From: Aerococcus sanguinicola
GTDB lineage: Bacteria > Bacillota > Bacilli > Lactobacillales > Aerococcaceae
Length of the DNA stretch: 64,000 nucleotides
NCBI RefSeq assembly: GCF_008726925.1
Contig: NZ_VYWO01000006.1
Location: 1 to 64,000, forward strand
Direction of reading: 5' to 3'
This document shows positions 34,846-44,500 of the stretch, one piece after another. The position numbers were made by a program, and so were the translations under genes. The notes under the pieces were generated by a model. It ran no database searches. It worked only from the letters and a program-made list of their open reading frames with translations, and was not told the DNA's origin. Positions within the stretch are counted from its first letter, which is position 1. Each line of letters begins with the position of its first letter.

Positions 34846-36249
34846 CTATTTTTTCGCTGCAGCATACTCTGCATTGCGCTTCTTCATTTGTTTCGCATAC
34901 CAAACAAAGAGCAAGGTATAAATCACAAGAGCAATGGCAGCGTAGATAATAAATTCAATCTGGCCTTGGGAGGCGTTCCCCACGAAGTAAGCCAAGAACT
35001 TCTCAACAGGGCCTTCGATGGTCGTCCCTGAGATCAAGGCTGAGCTGTCGATTCCTGCAGGGAAGGCCCCGACCTTCTTAGCGGTTTCGGTAACGAAGGG
35101 TGCCATGAGGGTCCCAGCGTAGAGGAAAGTTGGGAGAACCAAGGCCCCAATCGTAATCATCCGGATGATCTTGCCGCGGGTCACCACCAGAAGTGCTGGC
35201 GTCAAGCCCATGGCAATAATCCCAGCTAAGGGCATGATCCCATTCTTAGGCAAGATGAGGGCTTCAAGTAACATAATCGGAGCCAAGACATTGGCGGCTG
35301 CCCAGATTTCTGCACGTCCTGCAATGAAAGGCCAGTCCAGACCGATATTGAACGTGCGACCTTCGAAACGTTTACTGGTAAAGTCAGTCACCCCTTGGGA
35401 TAAAGGTTCAACTGAGGCGATAAACCAGGAACCGATGACAGAGAAGAGCTCCAAGCAGGCTGCTGCTGTGAAGGCTAAGGTCAAGATCTTGTCAGGCGTT
35501 TGTCCGCCGAGGATCCCGACAAAGAGGCCGAGATAGATCCCGATGGCGAATTTGGACCCCCAGAAGCCGATCTTATTGTTCAACTTAGCAGCATCGAAGT
35601 CATACTTGTCAAGCCAAGGGAACAACTTATCGAAGATCTTATCAAAGACCATGATGATCGGGTTCATCATATAGTTCATGTGGGTCGTTGTCATGGGGTT
35701 GCCTTCTGGGGCATTCATAAGGTCATTGAAGGTCGGCTTCATCAAGTCCGAGTTGATGATCTTTAGGACCCCAATAAAAACAACCAGGATAGTAGCGATC
35801 AAGAGAGGTGCCCCACAATAAATCGCAAACAAACCAACTAGGGATAAGTGCCAAACGTCAAAGATATCGACGTCCAAGGTATTGGTCTTATTGGCGACCA
35901 ACATGAGGATATTGACCACCAAGAGGATCAACATAAAGTAGAGGGTATAAGGCGACCCCCAGGTAATGGTAGCCATAGGGGCCCAACCCACGTCCGTAAT
36001 ATTTAATTGAATCCCTGTGCCTTCAACGAAAGCTGCCAAGGCTTCTGAGAAGGAGGAAGTCAGGATATTCATGATGGCCCCAACCCCGGTTAAGGCAATC
36101 CCTAGTTTAATCCCACCTTCAAGGGCTTTTGAGAATTTCACGCGAAAACATAAGGCCAAGACTGTCAGCACAATGGTCATCAGAGGGGCAGGCCCCAAAT
36201 CGATAATTGGCTGAAGAATCGTATTGGCAAATTCAATGATGCCATCCAT
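34846..36249 (-). CDS. PTS galactitol-family EIIC component
   Basis: Membrane permease of 467 residues with about ten hydrophobic segments, of the GatC family. It begins with a short helix then ILQPIIDLGPAPLMTIVLTV, and ends with a charged tail KKRNAEYAAAKK. Together with the separate EIIA and EIIB upstream it forms a galactitol-type PTS. Next to lacD and lacABC, the likely cargo is galactose, delivered as galactose-6-phosphate; galactitol or tagatose are alternatives. It is the fourth gene of the lacD-EIIA-EIIB-EIIC operon. Confidence 0.87.
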   Translation of the reverse strand: MDGIIEFANTILQPIIDLGPAPLMTIVLTVLALCFRVKFSKALEGGIKLGIALTGVGAIMNILTSSFSEALAAFVEGTGIQLNITDVGWAPMATITWGSPYTLYFMLILLVVNILMLVANKTNTLDVDIFDVWHLSLVGLFAIYCGAPLLIATILVVFIGVLKIINSDLMKPTFNDLMNAPEGNPMTTTHMNYMMNPIIMVFDKIFDKLFPWLDKYDFDAAKLNNKIGFWGSKFAIGIYLGLFVGILGGQTPDKILTLAFTAAACLELFSVIGSWFIASVEPLSQGVTDFTSKRFEGRTFNIGLDWPFIAGRAEIWAAANVLAPIMLLEALILPKNGIMPLAGIIAMGLTPALLVVTRGKIIRMITIGALVLPTFLYAGTLMAPFVTETAKKVGAFPAGIDSSALISGTTIEGPVEKFLAYFVGNASQGQIEFIIYAAIALVIYTLLFVWYAKQMKKRNAEYAAAKK

Positions 36250-36277
36250 TTTTATCCACTCCTAGTCCGGCTAATTA

Positions 36278-36577
36278 CTAGCCCATATCTTTAATCACTT
36301 GTTCAATTTCATTATAAACAGGTTCAGCCATAGCTGGAATGCGATAAAGGATAGGTCCTGCATTGACAACAGGAATAGGAATTTCAAAGCCTAAATCGGT
36401 ATCAGCGATTTGGGCAAAGATATCGTATTTCTCCATCATGTCTTCTGAAATATCCTTGATCATCACAGCGTCACAATGGACATCATAACCTCTCTTAGAG
36501 AGTTCAGTTTCTAAGGCATCTTTGATTTGGTGGCTGGAGTTAACCCCTGCGCCACATGCTGCTAAAATTTTAACCAT
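36278..36577 (-). CDS. PTS galactitol-family EIIB component
   Basis: Small cytoplasmic phosphocarrier of 99 residues. The phospho-cysteine lies in the loop LAACGAGVNSSH near residue 8, the standard position for galactitol-type EIIB. It receives phosphate from the EIIA encoded 18 bases upstream and passes it to the sugar in the EIIC. Confidence 0.9.
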   Translation of the reverse strand: MVKILAACGAGVNSSHQIKDALETELSKRGYDVHCDAVMIKDISEDMMEKYDIFAQIADTDLGFEIPIPVVNAGPILYRIPAMAEPVYNEIEQVIKDMG

Positions 36578-36595
36578 GTTGAGATCATTTCCTTT

Positions 36596-37072
36596 CTAAA
36601 AGTTTTCTGCTAAAAATTCATAAATCGCTTGGGGATCTTCGGAGGCTAGGAAGCCTTGAATCTGGTCGGCATCCGTGCGATTGAAGAAATCCATCACTTG
36701 GGCCAGTAAGCCTGCCTGGGCTTCCGCATCCTTGTTCAAGAGCATAAAGAGGAAGCCAACTTCAAGGGCCTGGTCAGGCTGGATCATATTATGGAAGGTC
36801 ACCGGCGTCTTTAGCTTGATTGGGACAATCCGTGTGACCGTCACATAGTCTGATTCAGTGTGGGGAATCGCAATGTTAGAGAAATTGGGATTCACTGGCT
36901 GCATATCTAAGGCTGTGGGGAAGTTCTTCTCTCTTTCAATCAGACTGTCGAGGAAGCCTTCTTTGACTAAGTCGAGCGCTTGGAGCTCTTGGTCGACCTG
37001 TCTAAAGACTTCTTCGGCATTCTCTCCCTCAAGCACAAAGCACGTTTCCGGAGCGAATAGACTGCTCGTCAT
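36596..37072 (-). CDS. PTS EIIA component (fructose/galactitol type)
   Basis: Cytoplasmic EIIA of 158 residues in the PTS_EIIA_2 family. The phospho-histidine is in IAIPHTESDY near residue 70. It relays phosphate from HPr to the galactitol-type EIIB. It starts 13 bases after lacD behind a GAGAGGGG site, so aldolase and transporter are made together. Confidence 0.9.
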   Translation of the reverse strand: MTSSLFAPETCFVLEGENAEEVFRQVDQELQALDLVKEGFLDSLIEREKNFPTALDMQPVNPNFSNIAIPHTESDYVTVTRIVPIKLKTPVTFHNMIQPDQALEVGFLFMLLNKDAEAQAGLLAQVMDFFNRTDADQIQGFLASEDPQAIYEFLAENF

Positions 37073-37084
37073 ACAATCCCCTCT

Positions 37085-38074
37085 CTATTCTGCTGAAATC
37101 TTATCGGTCCAAGGTGTTGCGGTTTCTGCTAGGACTTGGTTAAGGCTTTGGATATTTTCCTTACCTTGAGTGCTCAACCATTCCCGGCAAGCGGCTTCGC
37201 CTTTTTCAGCGTATTCTGGTACGGCATCGGCCCAGGTTGCCCGGCCGCAGAGGACCCCATTGAAGACTGCCCCTGCTTCTTTGGCGAATTTCAAGGTGTC
37301 TTGGAAGAGTTGGGCAGATACCCCACCGGATAAGTAGATGTAAGGTAGGTCCGTTGCAGCATCTTGTTCTTGGAAGAATTTCTTGGCTTCTTCTTGGCTG
37401 TAAACCGCTTCGTCACCGTAGCCTTCCACGAAGTTCATATTGACTGGCACTTCCACCTTGAGCACGTCCACTTGGTAGCGGTCATCGGAGAAGACTTTAA
37501 CGGCTTCATTGACCTTGTGTGGGCGAACTTTAGCGTATTCTTTGCCTTTCGCATCATCAATATTGGCATCATAGGATAAGATTTCAAGGAAGAAGGGAAT
37601 ATCTTCTGCCTGGCATTCGCTCCCGATCCGTTCAACGAAGGCGTGTTTCCAATTGTTAATCTTCTCGTCTTCATCCACATCATAGTATAGGAGGAATTTC
37701 ACGGCATCGGCCCCTTCTTCTTTGATGCGCTTGGCTGACCAATCAGGGAGGAGGTCAGGGAGGCGGCCAACTTCGGAAGCGTCATAGCCTGTTTCTTCAT
37801 AGGCTAGAAGCAAGCCACAGTCAGCATCCTTCTTAGCAGCTGCAGGTAAGCCATATTCTGGGTCCAAAAGAATAGAAGCAGCATAAGGGGTTAATTCTTC
37901 GGAAATGGCAATCTTGAACTGTTCCACTTCTTTCTGGATATCTTCAACTTCGCCTGCGCTTTGGAGCATCTTCTTCAAGGAACCCCGTTGGTCAATGGCT
38001 AAGGCAGAAATCACCTGCGTGTCGGTTGATAGTTTCTTCAAGTGGTCGAGCTTGGCTTGTGAGACTTTCTTCAT
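37085..38074 (-). CDS. lacD: Tagatose 1,6-diphosphate aldolase
   Basis: Class I aldolase of 329 residues that splits tagatose-1,6-bisphosphate into glyceraldehyde-3-phosphate and dihydroxyacetone phosphate, the last step of the tagatose-6-phosphate pathway. Typical stretches are [27 protein letters not shown] near residue 85, [12 protein letters not shown] near 125 and [15 protein letters not shown] near 255. The ATG at 38074 lies behind GAGGAG; an earlier in-frame codon lacks a site. It leads an operon with the galactitol-type PTS and is divergent from lacAB. Confidence 0.93.
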   Translation of the reverse strand: MKKVSQAKLDHLKKLSTDTQVISALAIDQRGSLKKMLQSAGEVEDIQKEVEQFKIAISEELTPYAASILLDPEYGLPAAAKKDADCGLLLAYEETGYDASEVGRLPDLLPDWSAKRIKEEGADAVKFLLYYDVDEDEKINNWKHAFVERIGSECQAEDIPFFLEILSYDANIDDAKGKEYAKVRPHKVNEAVKVFSDDRYQVDVLKVEVPVNMNFVEGYGDEAVYSQEEAKKFFQEQDAATDLPYIYLSGGVSAQLFQDTLKFAKEAGAVFNGVLCGRATWADAVPEYAEKGEAACREWLSTQGKENIQSLNQVLAETATPWTDKISAE

Positions 38075-38096
38075 TTGTAAACACTCCTCTTCCAAA

Positions 38097-38113
38097 TGTT
38101 TGTTTTTGTTTGT
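38097..38113. promoter_or_regulatory. Candidate LacR boxes, lacD side
   Basis: TGTTTGT occurs at 38097-38103 and 38107-38113, exactly 10 bases apart, downstream of the lacD promoter. It is the inverse of the ACAAACA boxes near lacA. Confidence 0.5.
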
Positions 38114-38124
38114 CTGTTGTGTTT

Positions 38125-38153
38125 ATATTATAACGCTTTCAATGAATTGTCAA
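38125..38153 (-). promoter_or_regulatory. Promoter of the lacD-PTS operon
   Basis: Minus strand TTGACA (38153-38148), then TAATAT (17-base gap) or the overlapping TATAAT (15-base gap). A cre site sits inside it. Confidence 0.72.
38128..38141 (-). promoter_or_regulatory. Candidate cre (CcpA site) in the lacD promoter
   Basis: Minus strand TGAAAGCGTTATAA matches the cre core TGNAANCGNT, with the 3' CA replaced by AA. It overlaps the -10 region, a position that blocks transcription when glucose is present. Confidence 0.6.
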
Positions 38154-38263
38154 GGGAATTATTAAAAGCCTTTGCTTTTTATTTATAATGGAAAGTATAA
38201 GAAAATACTAGATTCCTTTCCCAGCTATTATTGAGCTCGAGCAAATTTTTACAAGCGAAAGGA

Positions 38264-38292
38264 TTGACTTTCTCTTTCAAACATAATACACT
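38264..38292 (+). promoter_or_regulatory. Promoter of lacAB
   Basis: TTGACT (38264-38269) and TACACT (38287-38292) with a 17-base spacer. Confidence 0.7.
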
Positions 38293-38296
38293 ATAA

Positions 38297-38316
38297 ACAA
38301 ACAGATTCAAACAAAC
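38297..38316. promoter_or_regulatory. Candidate LacR boxes, lacA side
   Basis: ACAAACA (38297-38303) and CAAACAAAC (38308-38316) follow the lacA -10 box and are inverse to the boxes near lacD. Binding at both ends would let LacR repress both divergent transcripts. Confidence 0.5.
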
Positions 38317-38355
38317 CTATAACTGATGACCATTTGATGGAAGGAAGGCTATAAA

Positions 38356-38784
38356 ATGAAAGTAGTTATTGGAGCAGACCAAGGCGGTTTCGAACTTAAA
38401 GAAACCATCAAAGCTTATCTAGAAAGCACAGACCATGAGCTAATCGATGTAACGGAAAGCCCAGCTAAAGACTTCGTCGCATCCACTGCAGCCGTTGTGG
38501 AGAAAGTTCAAGCCGATGATGAGAGCTTGGGCATCGCGATTGACGCTTACGGTGTCGGCAGCTTTATGGCGGGGACCAAGCACAAGGGCGCAATTGTCGC
38601 CAACCTCTCCGACGAACGGACAGCTTATATGACCCGCGAACATAATAATGCCCGCATCATCACGCTCGGCCAAGAAATTGTTGGGCCAGAGCTCGCCCGC
38701 AACATCGTCCGCGAATTCCTGAAAGCAGACTATGCCGCTGGGCGCCACCAAGTCCGCGTCGACATGCTGAATGAAATGTGCTAG
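38356..38784 (+). CDS. lacA: Galactose-6-phosphate isomerase subunit LacA
   Basis: RpiB-fold subunit of 142 residues. With LacB it forms the heteromeric isomerase that converts galactose-6-phosphate to tagatose-6-phosphate. It starts [16 protein letters not shown] and has the phosphate-binding [11 protein letters not shown] near residue 73 and [11 protein letters not shown] near 97. It is the first gene of lacAB, 27 bases before lacB. Its partner carries the catalytic cysteine loop, as usual for the pair. Confidence 0.93.
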   Translation: MKVVIGADQGGFELKETIKAYLESTDHELIDVTESPAKDFVASTAAVVEKVQADDESLGIAIDAYGVGSFMAGTKHKGAIVANLSDERTAYMTREHNNARIITLGQEIVGPELARNIVREFLKADYAAGRHQVRVDMLNEMC

Positions 38785-38810
38785 TTCGTTAAGCTGAGGA
38801 GGTTAAAAAA

Positions 38811-39326
38811 ATGAAAATTGCTATTGGTTGTGACCATATTGTGACAGATATTAAGATTGCACTTGCAGATACCCTGAGAGAGAAAGGCCATGAAGTGATT
38901 GACGTCGGAACTTACGGTTTCGTCCGCACCCACTACCCCATCTTTGGTAAACGGGTGGGTGAGTTAGTAGCCGCTGGCGACGTTGACTTCGGCGTTGTCC
39001 TCTGCGGAACGGGCGTTGGGATTTCCAATGCGGCCAACAAGGTAGCCGGCACCCGGACTGCCCTCGTCCGCGACATGACCTCTGCCCTCTATGCCCGCCG
39101 CGAATTAGATGCTAATATCATCGCTTTTGGCGGTAAGATCACTGGGGAATTCTTGATGAGCGATATCATCGAAGCCTTCATCCACGAAGACTACCAAGAA
39201 ACACCCGAAAATAAGGCCCTCATTGAAGAAATTGCCAGCCTAGATAGTCAAGATGACAGTAAACATAGCGACCATCTTTTCGATAGCTATCTCGAAAAAT
39301 GGAATGAAGGCTATTACCACGATTAG
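38811..39326 (+). CDS. lacB: Galactose-6-phosphate isomerase subunit LacB
   Basis: RpiB-fold subunit of 171 residues, partner of LacA. It starts [15 protein letters not shown] and has [16 protein letters not shown] near residue 65, which contains the catalytic cysteine, plus [13 protein letters not shown] near 100. It ends in the lac-typical [13 protein letters not shown] terminator follows, separating lacAB from lacC-lacR. Confidence 0.94.
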   Translation: MKIAIGCDHIVTDIKIALADTLREKGHEVIDVGTYGFVRTHYPIFGKRVGELVAAGDVDFGVVLCGTGVGISNAANKVAGTRTALVRDMTSALYARRELDANIIAFGGKITGEFLMSDIIEAFIHEDYQETPENKALIEEIASLDSQDDSKHSDHLFDSYLEKWNEGYYHD

Positions 39327-39349
39327 TGGTGGATAGATTCCATGACTTG

Positions 39350-39402
39350 AAACACTGTAGTTCGGCCGACCAGACACCAGCTACAGTGTTTTCTCACTTT
39401 TT
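39350..39402 (+). terminator. Terminator after lacAB
   Basis: AACACTGTAG (39351-39360) pairs with CTACAGTGTT (39381-39390), with T-rich sequence following. A TATAAT at 39476-39481 further on is probably the -10 of a separate lacC promoter, though its -35 is unclear. Confidence 0.78.
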
Positions 39403-39527
39403 TAGATAAATCCTAGCAGTGAGCATCCCTTCCGTTTTTGAATGTGCTCATTCCAACACAAATTAACCAGCAATCTATAATAAAAAATAAAGTGCTATAA
39501 ATTTTAAGCCAAGAAAGGAGCTTTTTC

Positions 39528-40472
39528 ATGATTTTGACTGTGACGATGAATCCTTCGATTGATATTTCTTATCCGATTGACCATCTGGCGATCGATGGTG
39601 TTACGCGTTGCCAAGAGGTTAGTAAGACGGCTGGGGGCAAGGGCCTGAATGTGGCCCGGGTCATCCACCAATTAGGAGAAAACGTGCTAACAACGGGGAT
39701 CCTGGGTGGCCACCATGGCGCCTTTATCAAGGACCAGCTCGATCACGACGGCATCCCCAACGCCTTCTCGACCTGTGCAGGAGAAACTCGGGATTCGATT
39801 GCCATCCTCCACGAAGGCAAGCAGACTGAAATCCTAGAAAGCGGACCCACTATTTCTAAAGAAGAAGAGCAGGCCTTCCTCGACCAATTCCAAAGCTTAC
39901 TGGACCAAGTCGATACCATGACCATCTCCGGTTCTATGGCAAAAGGCCTCTCGCCCGACCTTTATACCACCCTCATCCAAAAGGCTGGACAAGCCGGTGT
40001 CCCAACTTTACTGGATAGTTCGGGCCAATTCCTAGCTGACGCTTTGGCTAGTGCGACCAAGCCCCTCCTGATCAAACCCAACCACCATGAGCTCGGCGAC
40101 CTGATTGGCGAGAGCCTAGACCCTAGTGACTTAGAGAGCCTCCACCAAGCTCTATTGAACCCACGCTTTGAAGGGATTGAATGGATTGTGGTATCTCTAG
40201 GTGGCGAGGGGGCCTTCGTCAAACACCAAGATAAGTTCTACAAGGCCAATATTCCAAGTATTGACGTGGTGAATCCAGTGGGGTCTGGGGATTCAACCAT
40301 CGCCGGCCTAGCCATTGCCATTAGCCAGAGCAAACGCCCCGAAGATGTGATTAAGTACGGGATGACTGCTGGTATCTTAAATACCATGGAGAAGAAGACC
40401 GGGCATGTCAACCCTGATAACTTCCAAACTATCTATGATCAGATTGAAATAAAAAACTATCCGAACACCTAA
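39528..40472 (+). CDS. lacC: Tagatose-6-phosphate kinase
   Basis: PfkB-family kinase of 314 residues that phosphorylates tagatose-6-phosphate to the 1,6-bisphosphate for LacD. It opens MILTVTMNPSIDISYP and has GGKGLNVARVIHQLG near residue 37, LIKPNHHELGDLIG near 183 and the catalytic PVGSGDSTIAG near 248. It forms a two-gene unit with lacR, 27 bases apart. Confidence 0.92.
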   Translation: MILTVTMNPSIDISYPIDHLAIDGVTRCQEVSKTAGGKGLNVARVIHQLGENVLTTGILGGHHGAFIKDQLDHDGIPNAFSTCAGETRDSIAILHEGKQTEILESGPTISKEEEQAFLDQFQSLLDQVDTMTISGSMAKGLSPDLYTTLIQKAGQAGVPTLLDSSGQFLADALASATKPLLIKPNHHELGDLIGESLDPSDLESLHQALLNPRFEGIEWIVVSLGGEGAFVKHQDKFYKANIPSIDVVNPVGSGDSTIAGLAIAISQSKRPEDVIKYGMTAGILNTMEKKTGHVNPDNFQTIYDQIEIKNYPNT

Positions 40473-40499
40473 AAGTCTTTAGGGAAAGGAGCTAGCAAG

Positions 40500-41264
40500 A
40501 TGTTAAAAGAGGATCGTTTAAATTATATTGTGGAGGAAGTTAACCACTATGGCCATGTCAAGGTGACCGATATCATCAACCAACTCCATGTGTCGGACAT
40601 GACGATTCGCAGGGACCTCGATGAATTAGAGAAGCGTGGCCAACTCCGCCGGGTCCACGGGGGAGCGGTCAGTCTCAACGACTACCCGAACAAGGAACTC
40701 TCCCACCGCGATAAGAAAATCATTAATATTGATCTCAAAAAAGCCGCAGCCCGCGCTGCCCTCCCCTATCTCAAGGCAGGTGAAACCATCTTCCTTGGGC
40801 CCGGAACAACGATGGAAATCTTTGCTAGCATGATGGATGACATGGACCTGCGTGTGGTTACTAATTGCCTGCCGGTCTTCAAGACCCTCAACGACAAGTC
40901 CAAGCAAATGAAGCTCTATCTCGTTGGCGGGGAGATGCGAAAGATTACCGAATCCTTCCACGGCTCCATTACCAATGCTGCCCTGGCAAGCATTAACTTC
41001 CACAAGTCCTTTGTCTCTTGCAACGGCTTGACCAATACCGATATCATGACTGCCACCTTCGAAGAAGGCAATGCCCAAAAGATTGCCCTCAATAATTCCA
41101 ATGAACGCTACTTGATTATCGACAGTTCCAAGATCGACAAGCGCGACTTCTACAGCTATTACAACCTCGAAGATATCACCAAGGTCTTCATCGACCACAA
41201 CGACTCCCTCATACGCCCCCTCGAAGCTTCCACCAGCGTCGAAAGCGGCGAAGTGAAGGAATAA
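40500..41264 (+). CDS. lacR: DeoR-family repressor LacR
   Basis: Regulator of 254 residues. The N-terminal DeoR helix-turn-helix (VTDIINQLHVSDMTIRRDLDELEKRGQLRRVHGG) is followed by a sugar-phosphate sensor domain (PYLKAGETIFLGPGTTMEIFA, YLVGGEMRKITESFHG). LacR represses lac genes and is released by tagatose-6-phosphate. It is at the end of the lacC-lacR unit, whereas in many streptococci it stands first and apart. The paired TGTTTGT/ACAAACA boxes between lacD and lacA are the likely targets. Confidence 0.9.
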   Translation: MLKEDRLNYIVEEVNHYGHVKVTDIINQLHVSDMTIRRDLDELEKRGQLRRVHGGAVSLNDYPNKELSHRDKKIINIDLKKAAARAALPYLKAGETIFLGPGTTMEIFASMMDDMDLRVVTNCLPVFKTLNDKSKQMKLYLVGGEMRKITESFHGSITNAALASINFHKSFVSCNGLTNTDIMTATFEEGNAQKIALNNSNERYLIIDSSKIDKRDFYSYYNLEDITKVFIDHNDSLIRPLEASTSVESGEVKE

Positions 41265-41278
41265 GCTTTATATCGAGT

Positions 41279-41323
41279 AAAAAACTAGCAGCTTTGCCTC
41301 TAAGGTCTGGCTGCTAGTTTTTT
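41279..41323 (+). terminator. Terminator of lacC-lacR
   Basis: AAAAAACTAGCAGC pairs with GCTGCTAGTTTTTT, followed by TTTG. Confidence 0.9.
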
Positions 41324-41496
41324 GTGCTTAATAGTTAAAGGGGGTGGTGAGAGTTTGTACTCTGCTTTTGGACTTGCTGGGGTGGGCTTGCAAATAAGCG
41401 ACTATTCAAAACTCGCTCGCTAATAAGCCATTTTGTTCTCCATACTTCTGCTTGCAGCTGTAAGATTATTTGGCCATGTTTCTTAAAATTAAAATT
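41324..41496. other. Intergenic segment with weak dyads
   Basis: A hairpin can form from GGCTT/AAGCC (41385-41389 and 41425-41429) with inner AGCGA/TCGCT. The TTTTGG ... CAAAACT ... GCTC order resembles the large hairpin at 47.4 kb on the other side of the GH31 gene, in degenerate form. No gene is visible. Confidence 0.35.
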
Positions 41497-41538
41497 AAAA
41501 AGTTGAGAAATTAGCTTGCGCTAACTTCTCAACTTTTA
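41497..41538 (-). terminator. Terminator of the GH31 surface protein gene
   Basis: AAAAGTTGAGAA with ATTAGC pairs with GCTAA and TTCTCAACTTTT. On the minus strand a TTTTTAATTTT run follows. Confidence 0.8.
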
Positions 41539-41591
41539 TTCTGAGAGCTACTCTCTCTGCTTCATTAGGATTTGCATAATACTATACGCGA

Positions 41592-44500
41592 TTAGTCTTC
41601 CCGTTTTTTATTAACTTTTGTTTTGCTAAGAAGAGAACCCCCAATCGCTGTAAAGACTAAGCCTAATCCGACTGATAAGAAAGATGCTGTAGCAGAAGTT
41701 TGCGGCAAGCTTCTTACCCTTTCTTCTCGACCTAATTTTTGCAGAAGGTCTTTGTCTTTATAAACAAAGGATTTGTCGCTAACAGATCTTCTATCCAGTT
41801 TAATATGTTTAACTGGTGAGTCTAGTTCATTACCGGATACTATTTGTTCCTCTTCTTCCTGACTTGGAATCGCTTGTTCGTTAGCTGTTTGACCGTTCTT
41901 TTCAAGGCCAGGCGCTACAAGAGCTGGATCATCGGATGAAATAGTTGTATTGTTTTCAGCTTCAGGCTTGTCCACTTGGCCTCCATTTAAGCCTTGATCC
42001 GATTCATTTTGTTCAGGTTTAGGGTCTTGGCTTTCTTCTTGACCTTTGCTTGGACCTTGGTCGCCTTGTTCAGGTTCTGGATCTTGATTACCTTCTTCCT
42101 CACCTTCGCTTGGCTCTTGGTCGCCCTGTCCAGGTTCTGGGTCTTGATTACCTTCTTCTTCACCTTCGCTTGGACCTTGGTCGCCCTGTCCAGGTTCTGG
42201 GTCTTGATTACCTTCTTCCTCACCTTCGCTTGGACCTTGGTCGCCCTGTCCAGGTTCTGAACCTTGATTCTCTTCTTCCTGCGCAAGACTTAATTCAGAT
42301 AGGACATTAACGCGTTCTAGCAACTCAGCTTTTCCTTGGATATTCTCTGGAATTGCTTGAATTAACTGCTTCAAGGCCTTTAGCGCTTGATTATACTGGC
42401 TCAGTTGACTGGCTAACGGCACGGTATCCACGCTTGGATCGTTTTGTGCGGCATCAATCATTTCAGTCAGTATATTTTCATAATTTTCAAGGAGCGCTAC
42501 TCCCTCTTCAAGCTTAGTAAGTGGTGATTCTGTAGGTTCAGCTTCCCCGGTATGATAGAAGGTCATTTCACGACCAGAAACAAAATCCCCTACCGCTTTT
42601 TGAACTGTCATCCGTATATATTGGGCCGTCACATCTGATAGGTCAAATTGTTTCACTTGATTATCATGAGACCACTTAATTGTCCTTGGGATTTCAGTCC
42701 AATTTTCGCCATCAGTACTGTATTCAACCGTTCCTTCTAATATTGTACCATTACCTGCATCGGTACGTGGGTAGTACTCTAATCGATCTAACTGATAGGC
42801 TTTCTTAAAGTCAAAGATAATCGTTTCAGGAACTGCTTGTGTATGCCATTTTGAGTGATACTGGCTATTGAAATCGCCATCGACTAGATTGCTTATTTCA
42901 CTTCCTGGTTGATCAGGTTTATCCGCATCTACCTTAATATCTCTGATAACACTGTCTTCCGTATCAGTTATTGTGCCATCATTGGCTCGTAAGTTACTAC
43001 CAATTAACATTGGATCTTCTAGACTTAAATTAACTGGTCCATCCTTCTTAACACGCAAAGTAAAGCTGATAATATCAATTTGCTCAGCATCTAGAGGCTG
43101 GCTATTTCCATCATTGACCAAAATAGCATTCACAGTCCGTGTATTATCTGAATGAGAACGTACTCTCGAGAAGTTATTCATATCAGCTAAGGCATTATTC
43201 GTATCAACTTGATCATTAACAACTTCATAGCGCTCACCGTCAATCGTATAAGTTGCGTTGATGGCTTGAACATTTTTGAGTCCATTCCCACGTAGAACAA
43301 CCTTCACTTCATCGCCAGCTTTCGCTTCATCTTGACTGGTTACCCACTCTAAAGAACCATAAGCTTGACGGATAGGATACAATTTGGATTGATTCATTTG
43401 ATGTGTGACAAGGTAAATGTCATAAGCATCGATCGCATCATTCTTGTTAGAATCAGCTCGCTCAACATAGCCTTCAAAGTCTGAATCTCCTCGTTTTAGG
43501 CCTGCGTAGTTTCTAAACGAAGTTAGATCATTTTCATTAATCAAACCATCATTTGTGATATCTCCAACAACGTAACCTTGATCGCCATCTTCATGGTAGA
43601 ACAAGATTTCATTACCTGATACAAAGTCTCCAATTGCTTGATTAACATTTACACGAACATATCTCGCTTCCATCGTTGATAGATCAATGGTTTTTATTTC
43701 ATTATCCGCAGACCATTGGAAGGCCTTATTTGCCGGCTTCCAATTCACACCATCGATTGAATACTGAATGTCGCCCTGTAAGACAGTCCCATTGCCTGCA
43801 TCGGTACGTGGGTAATACTCCATTTTGTCTAGTTTGTAAGCACGTCCTAGATCAAAGGTTAGGGCTTCCGGAACGGCCTTCTTACCCCAATCCGAATGAT
43901 AGGTGCTTGCCAAATCGCCATCCACTAAATTGGATAAGTCTTGTCCGGGTTGAGCAGGGGTATTTGAACTGACAACAATATCTTTTACGGCATTACGATA
44001 AGGATCTTCAGCTGTCCGTTGTACAATTTCTGTCGACCATGGCGTCACTTGGTCTCCAATAACAGCGCGAACCTTGTAGCTATGCTCAGTTTCTGGATCC
44101 AAACCATTATGAACAAAGTGGTTATCTAGTATATTTGTATAGACGATGCCATCTGCTAGCACTTCGTAACGGTCTGCCTGATCAATAGCTGTCCAATTCA
44201 GTGGTACAGAATAAGCACCTAGGTTATCTGCTGCTACTTGAACGCTTGGTGCATCACCACTTTCACCTACAATCGGAGTGAATTTATCCTGTTCGTATTC
44301 AAAGCCATCTAGTTCTACTCTAACTTCTGTTTGAGTCACATCATAGCTGTCAGTGATAACGCGTAACACAGGATTCTTGATCAATTCCTTGCCATAGTAC
44401 TTACCTTCTTCAGTTGAAAACTGATTCAAATTAGGTGTTCTGTCATAATAGTAAACATTCTTTCCATTATTGAGTTCATCTAATGAATTCACTTCGGTTA

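Noticed and set aside
42001..42310. Repeats resembling a CRISPR array, and open frames on other strands and frames in the same region
   Set aside because: The 60-base units are contiguous, have no unique spacers and encode in-frame Glu/Gly/Pro repeats of the surface protein. The other open frames simply mirror this repeat.
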